A stretch of 64,000 nucleotides of DNA from TMP-24 sp046348855 (GTDB lineage: Bacteria > Pseudomonadota > Alphaproteobacteria > Rhodobacterales > Rhodobacteraceae), in NCBI GenBank assembly GCA_046348855.1, contig JAXMDK010000003.1:62001-126000 (forward strand), given 5' to 3'. Below the pieces are notes generated by a model. It was not told where the DNA came from. It saw only the letters and a list, made by a program, of their open reading frames with translations, and searched no databases. The stretch's first letter is position 1, and each line of letters begins with the position of its first letter. This document shows positions 56,305 to 64,000 of the stretch, one piece after another. The position numbers and the translations under genes are program-made.

Positions 56305-58617
56305 TCAAATCTCAGGAACGCCATTGATTAGACCATGGTTGGCAGCATTGCGAAGCAAATCGCTGGGGCCTCGAGACATCACGCCCAAAATACCAAGCGC
56401 ATACTTTGCCCTCGATGCCGCCACATAAAGCCTATTGTGAGCTGAGTAAGAGGCGTAACTTTTAGAATTCGAATCTCTAGTTTCCCCTTCAAAGGGCACA
56501 CGACCTCTGTCAACTCCAACTATCACGACAACGTTAAATTCTAGGCCGCCGACAAAATCCGCATGACCGATCACGATGTGACCAGACTTCTCAGCTTGCT
56601 TAACTCTAGTGAAGTCCCCCCTGCGCTCTAGGAAGGTGACCGGCTTGTTAAGGGCCGTAGAATAGGTCTTAAGTCTCTTCAATACGTCATCAGAAAGTGT
56701 GGTAATCAAAGTCTGCGACCGACCAGAGCCAGTTTTGTCCTGAAGCTCCTCGGCAAAAGCGAATGCTCCCGCAATCATCGAGTCGTCGTCCGGGAACTGC
56801 TCGTAAGCAACGGGCTGGGATCTTCTCTCCTCTTCTGGTGTAAAGACGCTTTGGGAGTCGCCGATGGTATTTCGAAACGTCGTAAACAGTGTCGCGCCTG
56901 AGGCGAGAACTGACTCCGAAAATGCCGTTATCGCAGGCGAGCAGCGAAATACAGCAGTATACTCTGTCTGCTCAGTCGAATCTGAAATGCCTGAACCAAA
57001 CATTTCCGACAGCGGAACAACGTCGCTCCATCCTCGGTCACCGACTGCCTGAGCCGGGTCCAAAGTGAAGGAAATTGGAAAATCTCCAACTCTGCGCGTG
57101 AAATGATGAAACACATGAAGCTCATTGATGTTGAATAGGTGCGTCTCATCAATACCTATGAAGTCAAAACCCTCGCGCAACCTCCTCCGTCTCCAAATTG
57201 GAGTGTCGAGCTGGCCAATCGCAGAAATTACAACATCGTCAGTGTCAAATTGATTTGAGGTTTCCAGTTGATCTTGGTAGCGCTGAAACACATTGAAAGC
57301 ATACCCCTTATCGGAGTCATTTGAGATTGCCAATCCGTATTTTAGAGGTGGGCAGTTCTTGTAAACGTCAAATGAGTCACCGGCCCTACCCTTTATTAGT
57401 ACGCTTATCTCATGTTGCACTAGTGGCGCAAGGTCACCATCCGAAAGAGATTCGATTTGATTTCGAAACGTTTCGCTCAAGTGTGTCCTGAATGAAGCGT
57501 AATCTTTTTCTCGCGAAATAGACACCGCTTGCTCGATGTACATCTGTTGAAGTAGCTTGGAATCTTGGGCGTCGCGGTCAATAAACTCGGTCTCACTTAT
57601 CGTTTGACTCAGAAACTTTGCGCAAAGCGAGGCCAACGTCTCAACCGTCAATGCTACCGCGTCGCTGTTGAGATCCCTTTGGTTAAAGCCAGCAGTATCA
57701 ATCGTGGCCAGAGCGTTTGCTATCGTTTCCCGCGTCGCTTCACTGTGGGTAATTATGAGCGCGCGGAAGGTCCGTTTCTCGCGCTCGGCTTGTTGCAAAA
57801 GGTGAACGCATCTAAGAATGAGAGAGAGGGTTTTTCCGGTTCCTGCAGGACCGATGAGGCGATGGGGGCTGTCGCTAGGTGAGTATATGAATCGCCTTTG
57901 CGGCGCGGTGAGAAGATTGGACCACTCGCGATACGGCATGTGAAACGACCGGTTCGAGTCAGGCGTCGAACTCAGCTCAGTCAAGCCAACTCCCGACATA
58001 CTCTGAAGGGCATTCGAATTCTTGGCAATATCAGCAGTGGTGCGATAGATATCCTCGAGACGATCAACGACTCGTCGAAAGTTGGTTTCAGCTGCGGTCT
58101 CGCTAGATGAGTTTGCACCTTCATTTCCAGATTTGTATACGAGTAAGAAGTGCCCGTCGAGATCGCGCTTTTTCAGGCGTTCATGTAGCGGCGCACGTTC
58201 GATGGCAATTCGAAATGGTGAAGAATTTGTGTATGGAAGAGGGAAGACAACTGCTTTTGTGCTGGCCGGGATAATTTTCTCTGACATATTAAGTATGCCA
58301 TTCGACCAGTACTTCGCGCAGAATCTCAGTAATTTCTGGAACGATGTTAGAGTTTCGGATGCGCGGAGTTGAGTGAAGAGTGCTGACTGTTCACAGTCGA
58401 TCACTAAGTATTTCTTGTTCTTCCATGGTCCCGATGTTGTGAGAAATACGCCCTCTGAATCCTGAAAAAGTGTGATCTTTCCAAGCCTAGCTAAAAATTG
58501 CACTTTCCCTTTCAGTGCTTGTATGAGCTTATCGCCCTGTTCAAAGTCGATGGATTGATACTCGCGGCCGGAGATGAGTTCGGCTACCGCGCCGTCATCT
58601 ATGCATATATACTTCAT
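56305..58617 (-). CDS. UvrD-like SF1 helicase, candidate defence protein
   Basis: 770 aa. An N-terminal region of about 230 residues of no recognised fold precedes an SF1A helicase core: Walker A GPAGTGKT (near 255), Walker B FIGIDETHLF (near 487), FRCSPAI, and motif VI NRLYVAASRAK (near 730). Its start overlaps the 294-aa gene as ATGA. The DNA is AT-richer than its neighbours. It is not typical UvrD, Rep or GajB in length or N-terminus. Confidence 0.85.
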   Translation of the reverse strand: MKYICIDDGAVAELISGREYQSIDFEQGDKLIQALKGKVQFLARLGKITLFQDSEGVFLTTSGPWKNKKYLVIDCEQSALFTQLRASETLTSFQKLLRFCAKYWSNGILNMSEKIIPASTKAVVFPLPYTNSSPFRIAIERAPLHERLKKRDLDGHFLLVYKSGNEGANSSSETAAETNFRRVVDRLEDIYRTTADIAKNSNALQSMSGVGLTELSSTPDSNRSFHMPYREWSNLLTAPQRRFIYSPSDSPHRLIGPAGTGKTLSLILRCVHLLQQAEREKRTFRALIITHSEATRETIANALATIDTAGFNQRDLNSDAVALTVETLASLCAKFLSQTISETEFIDRDAQDSKLLQQMYIEQAVSISREKDYASFRTHLSETFRNQIESLSDGDLAPLVQHEISVLIKGRAGDSFDVYKNCPPLKYGLAISNDSDKGYAFNVFQRYQDQLETSNQFDTDDVVISAIGQLDTPIWRRRRLREGFDFIGIDETHLFNINELHVFHHFTRRVGDFPISFTLDPAQAVGDRGWSDVVPLSEMFGSGISDSTEQTEYTAVFRCSPAITAFSESVLASGATLFTTFRNTIGDSQSVFTPEEERRSQPVAYEQFPDDDSMIAGAFAFAEELQDKTGSGRSQTLITTLSDDVLKRLKTYSTALNKPVTFLERRGDFTRVKQAEKSGHIVIGHADFVGGLEFNVVVIVGVDRGRVPFEGETRDSNSKSYASYSAHNRLYVAASRAKYALGILGVMSRGPSDLLRNAANHGLINGVPEI

Positions 58618-59498
58618 CCCCTTACTCCTTCGGATTCTGCGAGGCAGGTCGAAATAAGTCCTGAAATAGCCGCTGGCACAGGATCAGCGACCCCAATGCG
58701 ACCAAACAGTTGCGAAAATGCCTGCAGAATATGCTCCATCGTCGGAGATGCGACTTCGATTATCGGCATCGCCAAATCATCTACTGAGATTACTAGTTGA
58801 AATGCCATTGGAGATCCATTATGGCACAAGTTACTATAGGTAGTGCAATCAATTCCTTTTCCCAAGCGATCTGAAATAGACTTCGGCAGGGTTTGGACCT
58901 CTCTGAGCAAGCAAACGTAGCCCTGCCTAAGTTGGTCGTCGAGCGAAAGTCGTTCTAAAAGGTAGTGTCCAAGTACGTCGTGCCTGCTCAATCGGTGGAT
59001 TAGTTGCTCTATAGATTTTGGTCGATTTTTCTTAAACCATCCGTAGGTGACGTCTTGGTTCTGCGCTTTCAGAACTTCGTTGAAGTCGTCCATGAGCTTA
59101 ATGTGAGTCGCGAACTTCTCTGCATTTTTCTTTTGCGCGCTTGTTCCTGTATCGGTTGGAAAGTGCGTTGCAGCTATTTTTTGAAGTGACAACGAGAGCA
59201 AGAGAGATTCCGAGACATTGGCCTGCTTTAGCATCCCACGAAGGTTGCCTGCCTGATCATTCTGTTCTTGACTGATTAGGATGTCTAATCCGTCCCGGCT
59301 TAGCCAATCGTGCAGGGCCACAACTGGAAGATAGTTAAGAACAGGGTACTTGTTTTGAGCGACGTCACATCTGGCTGTTATCGTTAGGCCGAATACATGG
59401 CAACCTTCGTATCTCAGTGTGCTCGCGCAAGAGAATACTGTGCCCTGTGTCAGGTCGCCGTATCGCGGTTGGCGTAGATGAGGTCGGGTGCGATCCAT
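58614..59498 (-). CDS. Unknown 294-aa protein paired with the helicase
   Basis: The N-terminus reads YGDLTQGTVFSC … FGLTITARCDVAQNKYPVLNYLPVVAL. This resembles proteins with a short 'TQG … SQxCD' beta segment, often seen near mobile and defence genes, but I cannot name a family. The middle is helical. Translation is coupled to the helicase (ATGA). It shares the same AT-rich composition, so the two probably moved together. Confidence 0.75.
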   Translation of the reverse strand: MDRTRPHLRQPRYGDLTQGTVFSCASTLRYEGCHVFGLTITARCDVAQNKYPVLNYLPVVALHDWLSRDGLDILISQEQNDQAGNLRGMLKQANVSESLLLSLSLQKIAATHFPTDTGTSAQKKNAEKFATHIKLMDDFNEVLKAQNQDVTYGWFKKNRPKSIEQLIHRLSRHDVLGHYLLERLSLDDQLRQGYVCLLREVQTLPKSISDRLGKGIDCTTYSNLCHNGSPMAFQLVISVDDLAMPIIEVASPTMEHILQAFSQLFGRIGVADPVPAAISGLISTCLAESEGVRG

Positions 59499-59594
59499 TT
59501 CTGCTTCCGGTAAGTTCCGTCACGTTGGAACATATCAGCAGGCTTCTGCAAGCTCCGCAAGCTACGGCCTGTGGACTTCGCGCGAGGATTCTGT

Positions 59595-59933
59595 CTATTT
59601 AGTTTCTCGGCGTCCGAGGTACTGGATCGCGACTTCCCCTGGGCCACGGCCTGCGATGGCCGCCGCAACACGGCGCAGATTGCGCTGCGTCACCGTCGCC
59701 CGGAAAGGAATGCCTTCCAGGGGGCTTACAATGCCGCCAAAGACAATGTCGCCGGTCCCATAGACATGGTACAGCCGCGTTTCATCCGTGAGGCGCATCT
59801 TCCGCAAGAGCGGATCGAGTTGCGAGTAGAACAGGATGGTTTCGGCGGGTTTGTCGGGTTGGTCCGAGAACAACTTCCAAAGGTCGCTCTCATGAGGCGC
59901 GCGGTCCTCGGTGCTCCACTCGATCACTCTCAC
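59595..59933 (-). CDS. Unknown 112-aa protein
   Basis: MRVIEWSTEDRAPHESDL with a beta-rich centre (RLYHVYGTGDIVFGGIVSP) and ending AIQYLGRRETK. Its start overlaps the 210-aa gene stop as ATGA. GC-rich, unlike the following pair. No family recognised. Confidence 0.65.
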   Translation of the reverse strand: MRVIEWSTEDRAPHESDLWKLFSDQPDKPAETILFYSQLDPLLRKMRLTDETRLYHVYGTGDIVFGGIVSPLEGIPFRATVTQRNLRRVAAAIAGRGPGEVAIQYLGRRETK

Positions 59934-60562
59934 GGGGATGCCCTCGGGTTCGCGGGCACTGCCGAAAGGCGGAGCGGTTGCGGGCGGTTCATGAAGTCGC
60001 GGGCGTAGGACTCGAACGCCTGCCGAACCCGATCAACGATGCGGGTGCGGGCTTCTTCGCGATCTGGGCGCTCAGGTGCCACGACGGCGCGCTTGCACCG
60101 CACCGTGACATAGACAAACTCGTCGTCTGCGGTCGTCTCCATGACTGACCAGCCGTCGGGCAGCTTTTCCGTCAGCGCCGCTTTCGCTGTCCCGATCTCT
60201 GCATCCTTCGTAGGCGCATCTGCTGCCCGTAGCGCGGCCTGCTCTTTCGCAACCATCGCTTCACAGGCGGGGATCAACACAGGGGCGATCTCGCCCGTCT
60301 CTGCGAACGTCTGCACGGCCTGCTTGATCTCGTCCCGCTGTTCGCGGAGGCGCAGCAGCTTCTTACGCAGTGTCGAAAGTTGCTGGAGCAGCTTTTTCCG
60401 CGCGCCCTCAACGTCTCTGATCTCATCGGCGACCTCGGAAATCGTCGTCGAGAACAAATCGTCGAAAGCAGGGTTGTGTTCACCTGCGAGCAGGCGCTGC
60501 ATCTGCTCGGCCGGAGCCATGCCGTAGGGGTGGTAGAAGAAGCCATCGCGAATCTCACTCAT
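59930..60562 (-). CDS. Unknown 210-aa coiled-coil protein
   Basis: Residues about 45–90 form a likely coiled coil (EGARKKLLQQLSTLRKKLLR). The C-terminal part is beta-rich, then a basic/acidic helix (DREEARTRIVDRVRQAF). It overlaps the upstream gene end by eight bases. No family recognised. Confidence 0.65.
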   Translation of the reverse strand: MSEIRDGFFYHPYGMAPAEQMQRLLAGEHNPAFDDLFSTTISEVADEIRDVEGARKKLLQQLSTLRKKLLRLREQRDEIKQAVQTFAETGEIAPVLIPACEAMVAKEQAALRAADAPTKDAEIGTAKAALTEKLPDGWSVMETTADDEFVYVTVRCKRAVVAPERPDREEARTRIVDRVRQAFESYARDFMNRPQPLRLSAVPANPRASP

Positions 60563-61343
60563 CGGACAGCCCCATGTCTGGGTGATCCGTGGTGGCCGTG
60601 CGTTCGATCAGCAGGCCCCGGCCATGCGCATGGCGGAAGCAAACGGGCGACACGGAGAAGTCGATCTCATTCGCCACACGGATCATCTTCAGGAACGCTT
60701 CACGGTCGAACCGCATCAGGCGGGAGGCATTTGTCGGGAAGGAATAGAGGACTTCCGTTCCTTCGATGCCGCGCTGCCCTGCGACCTGCTGCCCATCAAT
60801 GAAGATGTCCGGTGCCATTTCCTTGTCACCGAACAGCTTCCGAAGGTTGCGGCGCGCGTCGTCGGTGATGAGCGTGCCTTCTGTGAAACGCCAAAAACGG
60901 CGGAAAAGGTCTTCCGTCAGAGTGAGGTGGTGATCTCGGGGCACGAGACGCCAGCCACTCACGTTGAGCCAGCTCTTATTGTGGACGAGCAATTCTTGGC
61001 CGTCTGCCCAACGGAAGTAAAGATTGGGCTCAGCGATGGAAACCTCCGCAGGCGGTGCCTCGAACGCCTCAAGAATCGCGATCTCACGAGGATTGAAGCA
61101 CCAAGGCGGAAGGTCGATGCCGCCCGCATCATACTCGACGATCAGCTTATTGGTCAGGAGATACAGCTTCCCGCCGATCAGGTTCACGACCTTCTCGAAC
61201 AGGCCACCCTTCTTTGGCAGTAGCGGGCGCAGGAATGCGAGGCCATTCACGAAGTCAGCGGGCAGGGCATAGCGGTCGCCGGTCGCCGGGATGGGCGACA
61301 CGGGACTGCTGTAGTCCATGTTTATTCGGAGCCGCTGGTTCAT
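60555..61343 (-). CDS. Unknown 262-aa protein, possibly sliding-clamp-like
   Basis: LPADFVNGLAFLRPLLPKK near the N-terminus, then repeated beta segments (GGKLYLLTNKLIVEYDAGG; WADGQELLVHNKSWLNV; GLLIERT). This is reminiscent of small clamp-like (DnaN-fold) proteins of phages, but the match is by feel only. First gene of the minus-strand run. The start is 61343 or 61319; neither has a good ribosome site. Confidence 0.6.
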   Translation of the reverse strand: MNQRLRINMDYSSPVSPIPATGDRYALPADFVNGLAFLRPLLPKKGGLFEKVVNLIGGKLYLLTNKLIVEYDAGGIDLPPWCFNPREIAILEAFEAPPAEVSIAEPNLYFRWADGQELLVHNKSWLNVSGWRLVPRDHHLTLTEDLFRRFWRFTEGTLITDDARRNLRKLFGDKEMAPDIFIDGQQVAGQRGIEGTEVLYSFPTNASRLMRFDREAFLKMIRVANEIDFSVSPVCFRHAHGRGLLIERTATTDHPDMGLSDE

Positions 61344-61438
61344 GGGAACGAGCCGTAACGCCCTGATGTGGCGAGACTTTGGCGCGTGTGGGGCGCGTGT
61401 GGTCAGGGGCACCGATGTTTAAACGGCAAGGCGTCCGC

Positions 61439-61458
61439 GTTGCAAAAGCGTTGCAAAA
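61439..61458. promoter_or_regulatory. Putative integrase arm-type sites, right end
   Basis: GTTGCAAAA twice (61439–61447 and 61450–61458), spaced 11 bases start to start, next to the right attachment core. They match the 9-mers at the left end. Confidence 0.6.
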
Positions 61459-61473
61459 TGCCCCGAAAACGAC

Positions 61474-61495
61474 AAAAGCCGCCCTGAGAGGCGGC
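61474..61495 (-). terminator. Terminator downstream of tRNA-Asn
   Basis: Read on the minus strand: GCCGCC, a six-base loop, GGCGGC, then TTTTG. It lies 31 bases beyond the tRNA 3′ end. Confidence 0.7.
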
Positions 61496-61522
61496 CTTTA
61501 TCATGTTGTAATCTCTAGGAGA

Positions 61523-61574
61523 TTTTGGCTCCGGCGGTAGGGATCGAACCTACGACCAATTGATTAACAGTCAA
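61523..61574. repeat. Proximal attachment site (att) within tRNA-Asn
   Basis: A 52-bp copy identical to 50152–50203. It covers the tRNA 3′ half, so insertion regenerated an intact tRNA gene at this end. Confidence 0.93.
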
Positions 61575-61600
61575 CTGCTCTACCGCTGAGCTACGCCGGA
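61526..61600 (-). tRNA. tRNA-Asn (anticodon GTT)
   Basis: 75 nt with encoded CCA. 5′ TCCGGCG pairs with CGCCGGA; D-arm GCTCAGCGGTAGAGC; anticodon loop GACTGTTAATC; T-arm GTAGGTTCGATCCCTAC. It is intact and is the integration target of the element. Confidence 0.97.
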
Positions 61601-61670
61601 ACACCGGGGGGTCTATAGCAAGCGTTCCGGGAGGCGTCCAGTGGGTTTTCGCGGTTTTTGGCGGCTCCGG

Positions 61671-62573
61671 TCATTTCAGCCGGAACAGGCCGCCCAGTCG
61701 GATCGGACCAAGGGGTTCCGCCAGGTTTAGCTCTGTCATTTCAATCAGATGCGCGAAGACGTTCAGGGCAGCGGCCGGCAGCAGCACCGCCGGTGTGTCG
61801 CGGTAGATGCGGCTGGCGAGCGTCGCGGCGTCGCTTGGTCCGAGGCCCAGTTCGGCCAGGATCGCGCCGGCGCGGGCCTGGCGGTGGGCAACCAGTTCGT
61901 CGATGCGGGCGGCCGGATCATCCACCGCCGCGCCGTGGCCGGGCCAGAGCCGGACCGCCCCCGCCTGCGCCAGCCGGGCCAGCGAGCGCATGTAGGCACC
62001 CATGTCGCCATCGGGCGGCGCGACGATCGAGGTCGACCAGTCCATCACATGATCGCCGGAAAAGACCTGCCCGCCCCATTGCAGGCACAGGTGATTGCCG
62101 AAATGGCCCGGTGTGTGGAGCGCGGTCAGGCTCCAGCCGGGGCCGTCGACCCGTTCGCCGTCGGCCAGAATGCGATCGGGCCGGAAGGATTCGTCGGTGC
62201 CTTCGGTGCCGCGAGAACCTTCGCGTGCCGCCAGATCCTGCATCAGCGCACTACGGCCGGCGGAGGCGTCGCCGAAGGCCAGGACCGGCGCGCCGGTAGC
62301 CGCCGACAGGGCGGCGGTCAGGCCCGAATGGTCGCGGTGGGCATGGGTGACGAAGATATGGCCGATCCGTTCGCCCGGTTCGAGCGCCGCCAGCAGCGCC
62401 GCGAGGTGGCGGGGGTCGTCGGGGCCGGGATCGACCAGTGCCAGATCGCCCGTGCCCACCAGATAGCTGTTGGTGCCCGCCCCGGTCATCGGCGAAGGGT
62501 TCGGCGCCAGCACCCGCCGGATGCCGGGCGCGACGGTTTCGCAGATACCGTAGGGCCCATCGGGCGCAGCCAT
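61671..62573 (-). CDS. MBL-fold metallo-hydrolase (LACTB2-like)
   Basis: 300 aa with the zinc-binding THAHRDHSG (H77, H79, D81, H82), LALVDPGPDD before it, and later HTPGHFGNHLCLQW and SGDHVMDW, plus a C-terminal winged-helix-like segment. It belongs with LACTB2-type hydrolases/nucleases. Start ATG 62573 after GGAAGAGAGC. Divergent from the kinase gene, 43 bases apart. Confidence 0.9.
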   Translation of the reverse strand: MAAPDGPYGICETVAPGIRRVLAPNPSPMTGAGTNSYLVGTGDLALVDPGPDDPRHLAALLAALEPGERIGHIFVTHAHRDHSGLTAALSAATGAPVLAFGDASAGRSALMQDLAAREGSRGTEGTDESFRPDRILADGERVDGPGWSLTALHTPGHFGNHLCLQWGGQVFSGDHVMDWSTSIVAPPDGDMGAYMRSLARLAQAGAVRLWPGHGAAVDDPAARIDELVAHRQARAGAILAELGLGPSDAATLASRIYRDTPAVLLPAAALNVFAHLIEMTELNLAEPLGPIRLGGLFRLK

Positions 62574-62616
62574 GCTCTCTCTTCCTTCGTGCCGCCGGCC
62601 GGGCTAGGGTCGGCCC

Positions 62617-63936
62617 ATGATCTTCGCCTGGCTCAAACGCTTCATGCCAAACGGCCTTTACGGCCGGGCGGCACTGATCCTGATCGTTCCCATTGTCACC
62701 ATCCAGGTCGTCGTGTCGATTGTCTTCGTGCAGCGCTATTTCAGCGATGTCACCCTGCAGATGTCGCGCAACATGCTGGTCGAGATCGGCCAGATCGACG
62801 CCACCGTCCGCACCGGCGCAACCGCCGAGGCCGGCTTTTCCGACGCGACGCGGCTGGCGCGCGGGCTCGACATCCACATGCAGCAGGGCAGCGGGCCGGG
62901 CATCGGCGACAGCCGGGTCTTCTACGATTTTTCCGGCATCGTGGTGACGCGGACCCTGCACCAGCAGCTGGCCGGCCTCAGGTCGGTCGACCTGTCGGAC
63001 CTGAGCGTGGTGCGACTGGTGCTCGACAATCCGCGCGGCACTTATGAGCTGTCGTTCGACCGCAACCGCATCACCGCCCGCAATCCTCACCAGCTTCTGG
63101 TCTACATGCTGGCGACCGGGCTGCTGATGACGGCGGTGGCATTCCTGTTCCTGCGCAACCAGTTGCGACCGATCCGCCGGCTGTCGCAGGCGGCCGAGGC
63201 CTTCGGGCGGGGGCGCAGTGTTCCCTACCGGATCGCCGGGGCGGCCGAGGTGCGGGCGGCGGGGGCGGCCTTCCTCGACATGCGGGCGCGGATCGAGCGG
63301 CAGATCGAACAGCGCACGTTGATGCTGTCCGGCGTCAGCCATGACCTGCGCACGCCGCTCACCCGGCTGAAACTGGGGCTGGCGATGCTGGGCGACAGCG
63401 ACGATGTGGCGGCGCTGGAGCGCGACGTCGACGACATGCGCCGGATGCTCGACGGGTTCCTGGCCTTTGCCCGCAGCGAGGCCCAGGACGGCGAGACGGT
63501 CGAGACCGATCCGGCGCTGATCCTGCGGCAGGCGGTGGACGACGCCGAACGGGCCGGGCAAGCGGTGGCCGCCGGCGCGGTCGAAGGCAAGGGCACCGCG
63601 CACTGGCGGCCCCAGGCGGTGCGGCGGGCACTCGACAACCTGATCGGCAACGCCGTCACCTATGGCAAGCGGGCCGAGGTGTCGGTGGCGATCCTCGACC
63701 GCGCCGTGCGCTACACGGTCGAGGATGACGGGCCGGGCATCCCCGAGGAGATGCGCGAAGAGGCGGTCAAGCCCTTTGCCCGGCTGGTACCGGGGCGCAA
63801 CCAGGACCGGTCGAGCGGCGTCGGCCTTGGGCTGGCGATCACGGCCGACATCGCCCGCAGCCACGGCGGCAGCCTGCGGCTGGGGCGCAGCGACCGGCTG
63901 GGCGGGCTGAAGGCGGAACTGATCCTGGCGCGGTAG
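62617..63936 (+). CDS. EnvZ-like sensor histidine kinase
   Basis: 439 aa: two helices (about residues 18–38 and 165–185) around a periplasmic domain, then HAMP (RNQLRPIRRLSQAAEAFGRG), HisKA with H242 in SGVSHDLRTPL, and HATPase_c (NLIGNAVTYGKR; VEDDGPGIP; GVGLGLAITADI). It is membrane-bound. No response regulator lies next to it in the window. Confidence 0.92.
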   Translation: MIFAWLKRFMPNGLYGRAALILIVPIVTIQVVVSIVFVQRYFSDVTLQMSRNMLVEIGQIDATVRTGATAEAGFSDATRLARGLDIHMQQGSGPGIGDSRVFYDFSGIVVTRTLHQQLAGLRSVDLSDLSVVRLVLDNPRGTYELSFDRNRITARNPHQLLVYMLATGLLMTAVAFLFLRNQLRPIRRLSQAAEAFGRGRSVPYRIAGAAEVRAAGAAFLDMRARIERQIEQRTLMLSGVSHDLRTPLTRLKLGLAMLGDSDDVAALERDVDDMRRMLDGFLAFARSEAQDGETVETDPALILRQAVDDAERAGQAVAAGAVEGKGTAHWRPQAVRRALDNLIGNAVTYGKRAEVSVAILDRAVRYTVEDDGPGIPEEMREEAVKPFARLVPGRNQDRSSGVGLGLAITADIARSHGGSLRLGRSDRLGGLKAELILAR

Positions 63937-63939
63937 GGA

Positions 63940-64000
63940 AAGATCACATCAACTCGAAGCCTCGTGGGCCGGTCCTCACTGTGCCCGGACCGATCAGGGG
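63940..64000 (+). repeat. Dispersed intergenic repeat, copy B (cut by window end)
   Basis: It begins AAGATCACATC three bases after the kinase stop and reads to CCCGGACCGATCAGG at the window edge; it may continue. It matches 5624–5681 and keeps the CGGTCC/GGACCG stem. Confidence 0.6.

Larger units (their letters stand above)
50152..61574. mobile_element. Integrative element in tRNA-Asn (satellite or prophage remnant)
   Basis: An 11.4-kb element bounded by 52-bp direct repeats. It carries an integrase next to the left end, an AlpA-like gene, primase–helicase, terminase pieces and a five-gene minus-strand cargo. No portal, capsid, tail or lysis gene is visible. Composition changes inside it: 56.2–59.5 kb is visibly AT-richer than both flanks. 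Confidence 0.9.

Noticed and set aside
56305..58617. Gabija GajB or housekeeping UvrD
   Set aside because: No OLD-family GajA neighbour; the length and the long unique N-terminus do not fit either.

Overview
The window is GC-rich, densely coded alphaproteobacterial DNA. It most resembles the Rhodobacteraceae (Rhodobacter/Paracoccus relatives). The main reasons are the secDF–Mth938-like–ccmABCDG (hel) block next to acnA, a soxBDAG sarcosine oxidase operon, many GTGA/ATGA overlaps between operon genes, and recurring intergenic hairpin plus GTATTT elements. All calls come from reading the sequence; no database search was run.

Layout. 1–5.6 kb: a partial class V aminotransferase, two tandem polyamine-type binding proteins, a DMT transporter and a lipid A-type acyltransferase. 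5.9–9.6 kb: a secreted DUF1223 protein divergent from aconitase acnA. 9.8–11.1 kb: no protein genes, but three tandem units with the same architecture (an upstream block, a promoter exactly 79 bp downstream of the block's start, a body of about 195 nt and a near-identical terminator). They look like a three-copy small RNA locus. 11.1–17.5 kb: ccmGDCBA, an Mth938-like gene, secF, secD and yajC. 17.7–19.8 kb: a trypsin-like protease and serS, both frameshifted as written. 19.8–23.4 kb: der–bamB–yfgM-like. 23.5–31.8 kb: ParB-like, SulP, ATM1-type ABC exporter, LysM, LOG, TraB and metallophosphoesterase genes. 31.8–38.7 kb: sodB, two related small secreted proteins, and soxGADB. 38.9–44.5 kb: ccmI–ruvX–DUF1289, a 2-oxoglutarate oxygenase with a TauE permease, ArsR–SRPBCC and a frameshifted dusA. 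44.8–50.0 kb: an RND efflux pair and a sulfotransferase.

50.15–61.57 kb is an integrated element in a tRNA-Asn gene, bounded by a 52-bp direct repeat. It carries a tyrosine integrase with GTTGCAAAA arm-type sites at both ends, an AlpA-like regulator, a primase–helicase, terminase pieces rearranged by an apparent 1-kb inversion, and a minus-strand series of five genes. The last two of these are visibly AT-richer: a 294-aa unknown and a 770-aa UvrD-like helicase, overlapping by ATGA. This pair is the best candidate in the window for an undescribed (possibly anti-phage) system. No capsid, portal or tail gene is visible, so the element is a satellite or a prophage remnant. 61.7–64.0 kb returns to chromosome with an MBL hydrolase and a sensor kinase.

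Caution: serS, dusA and the protease contain single-base indels, and the terminase inversion breakpoints share a GATC. Some oddities may therefore be sequence or assembly errors rather than biology.
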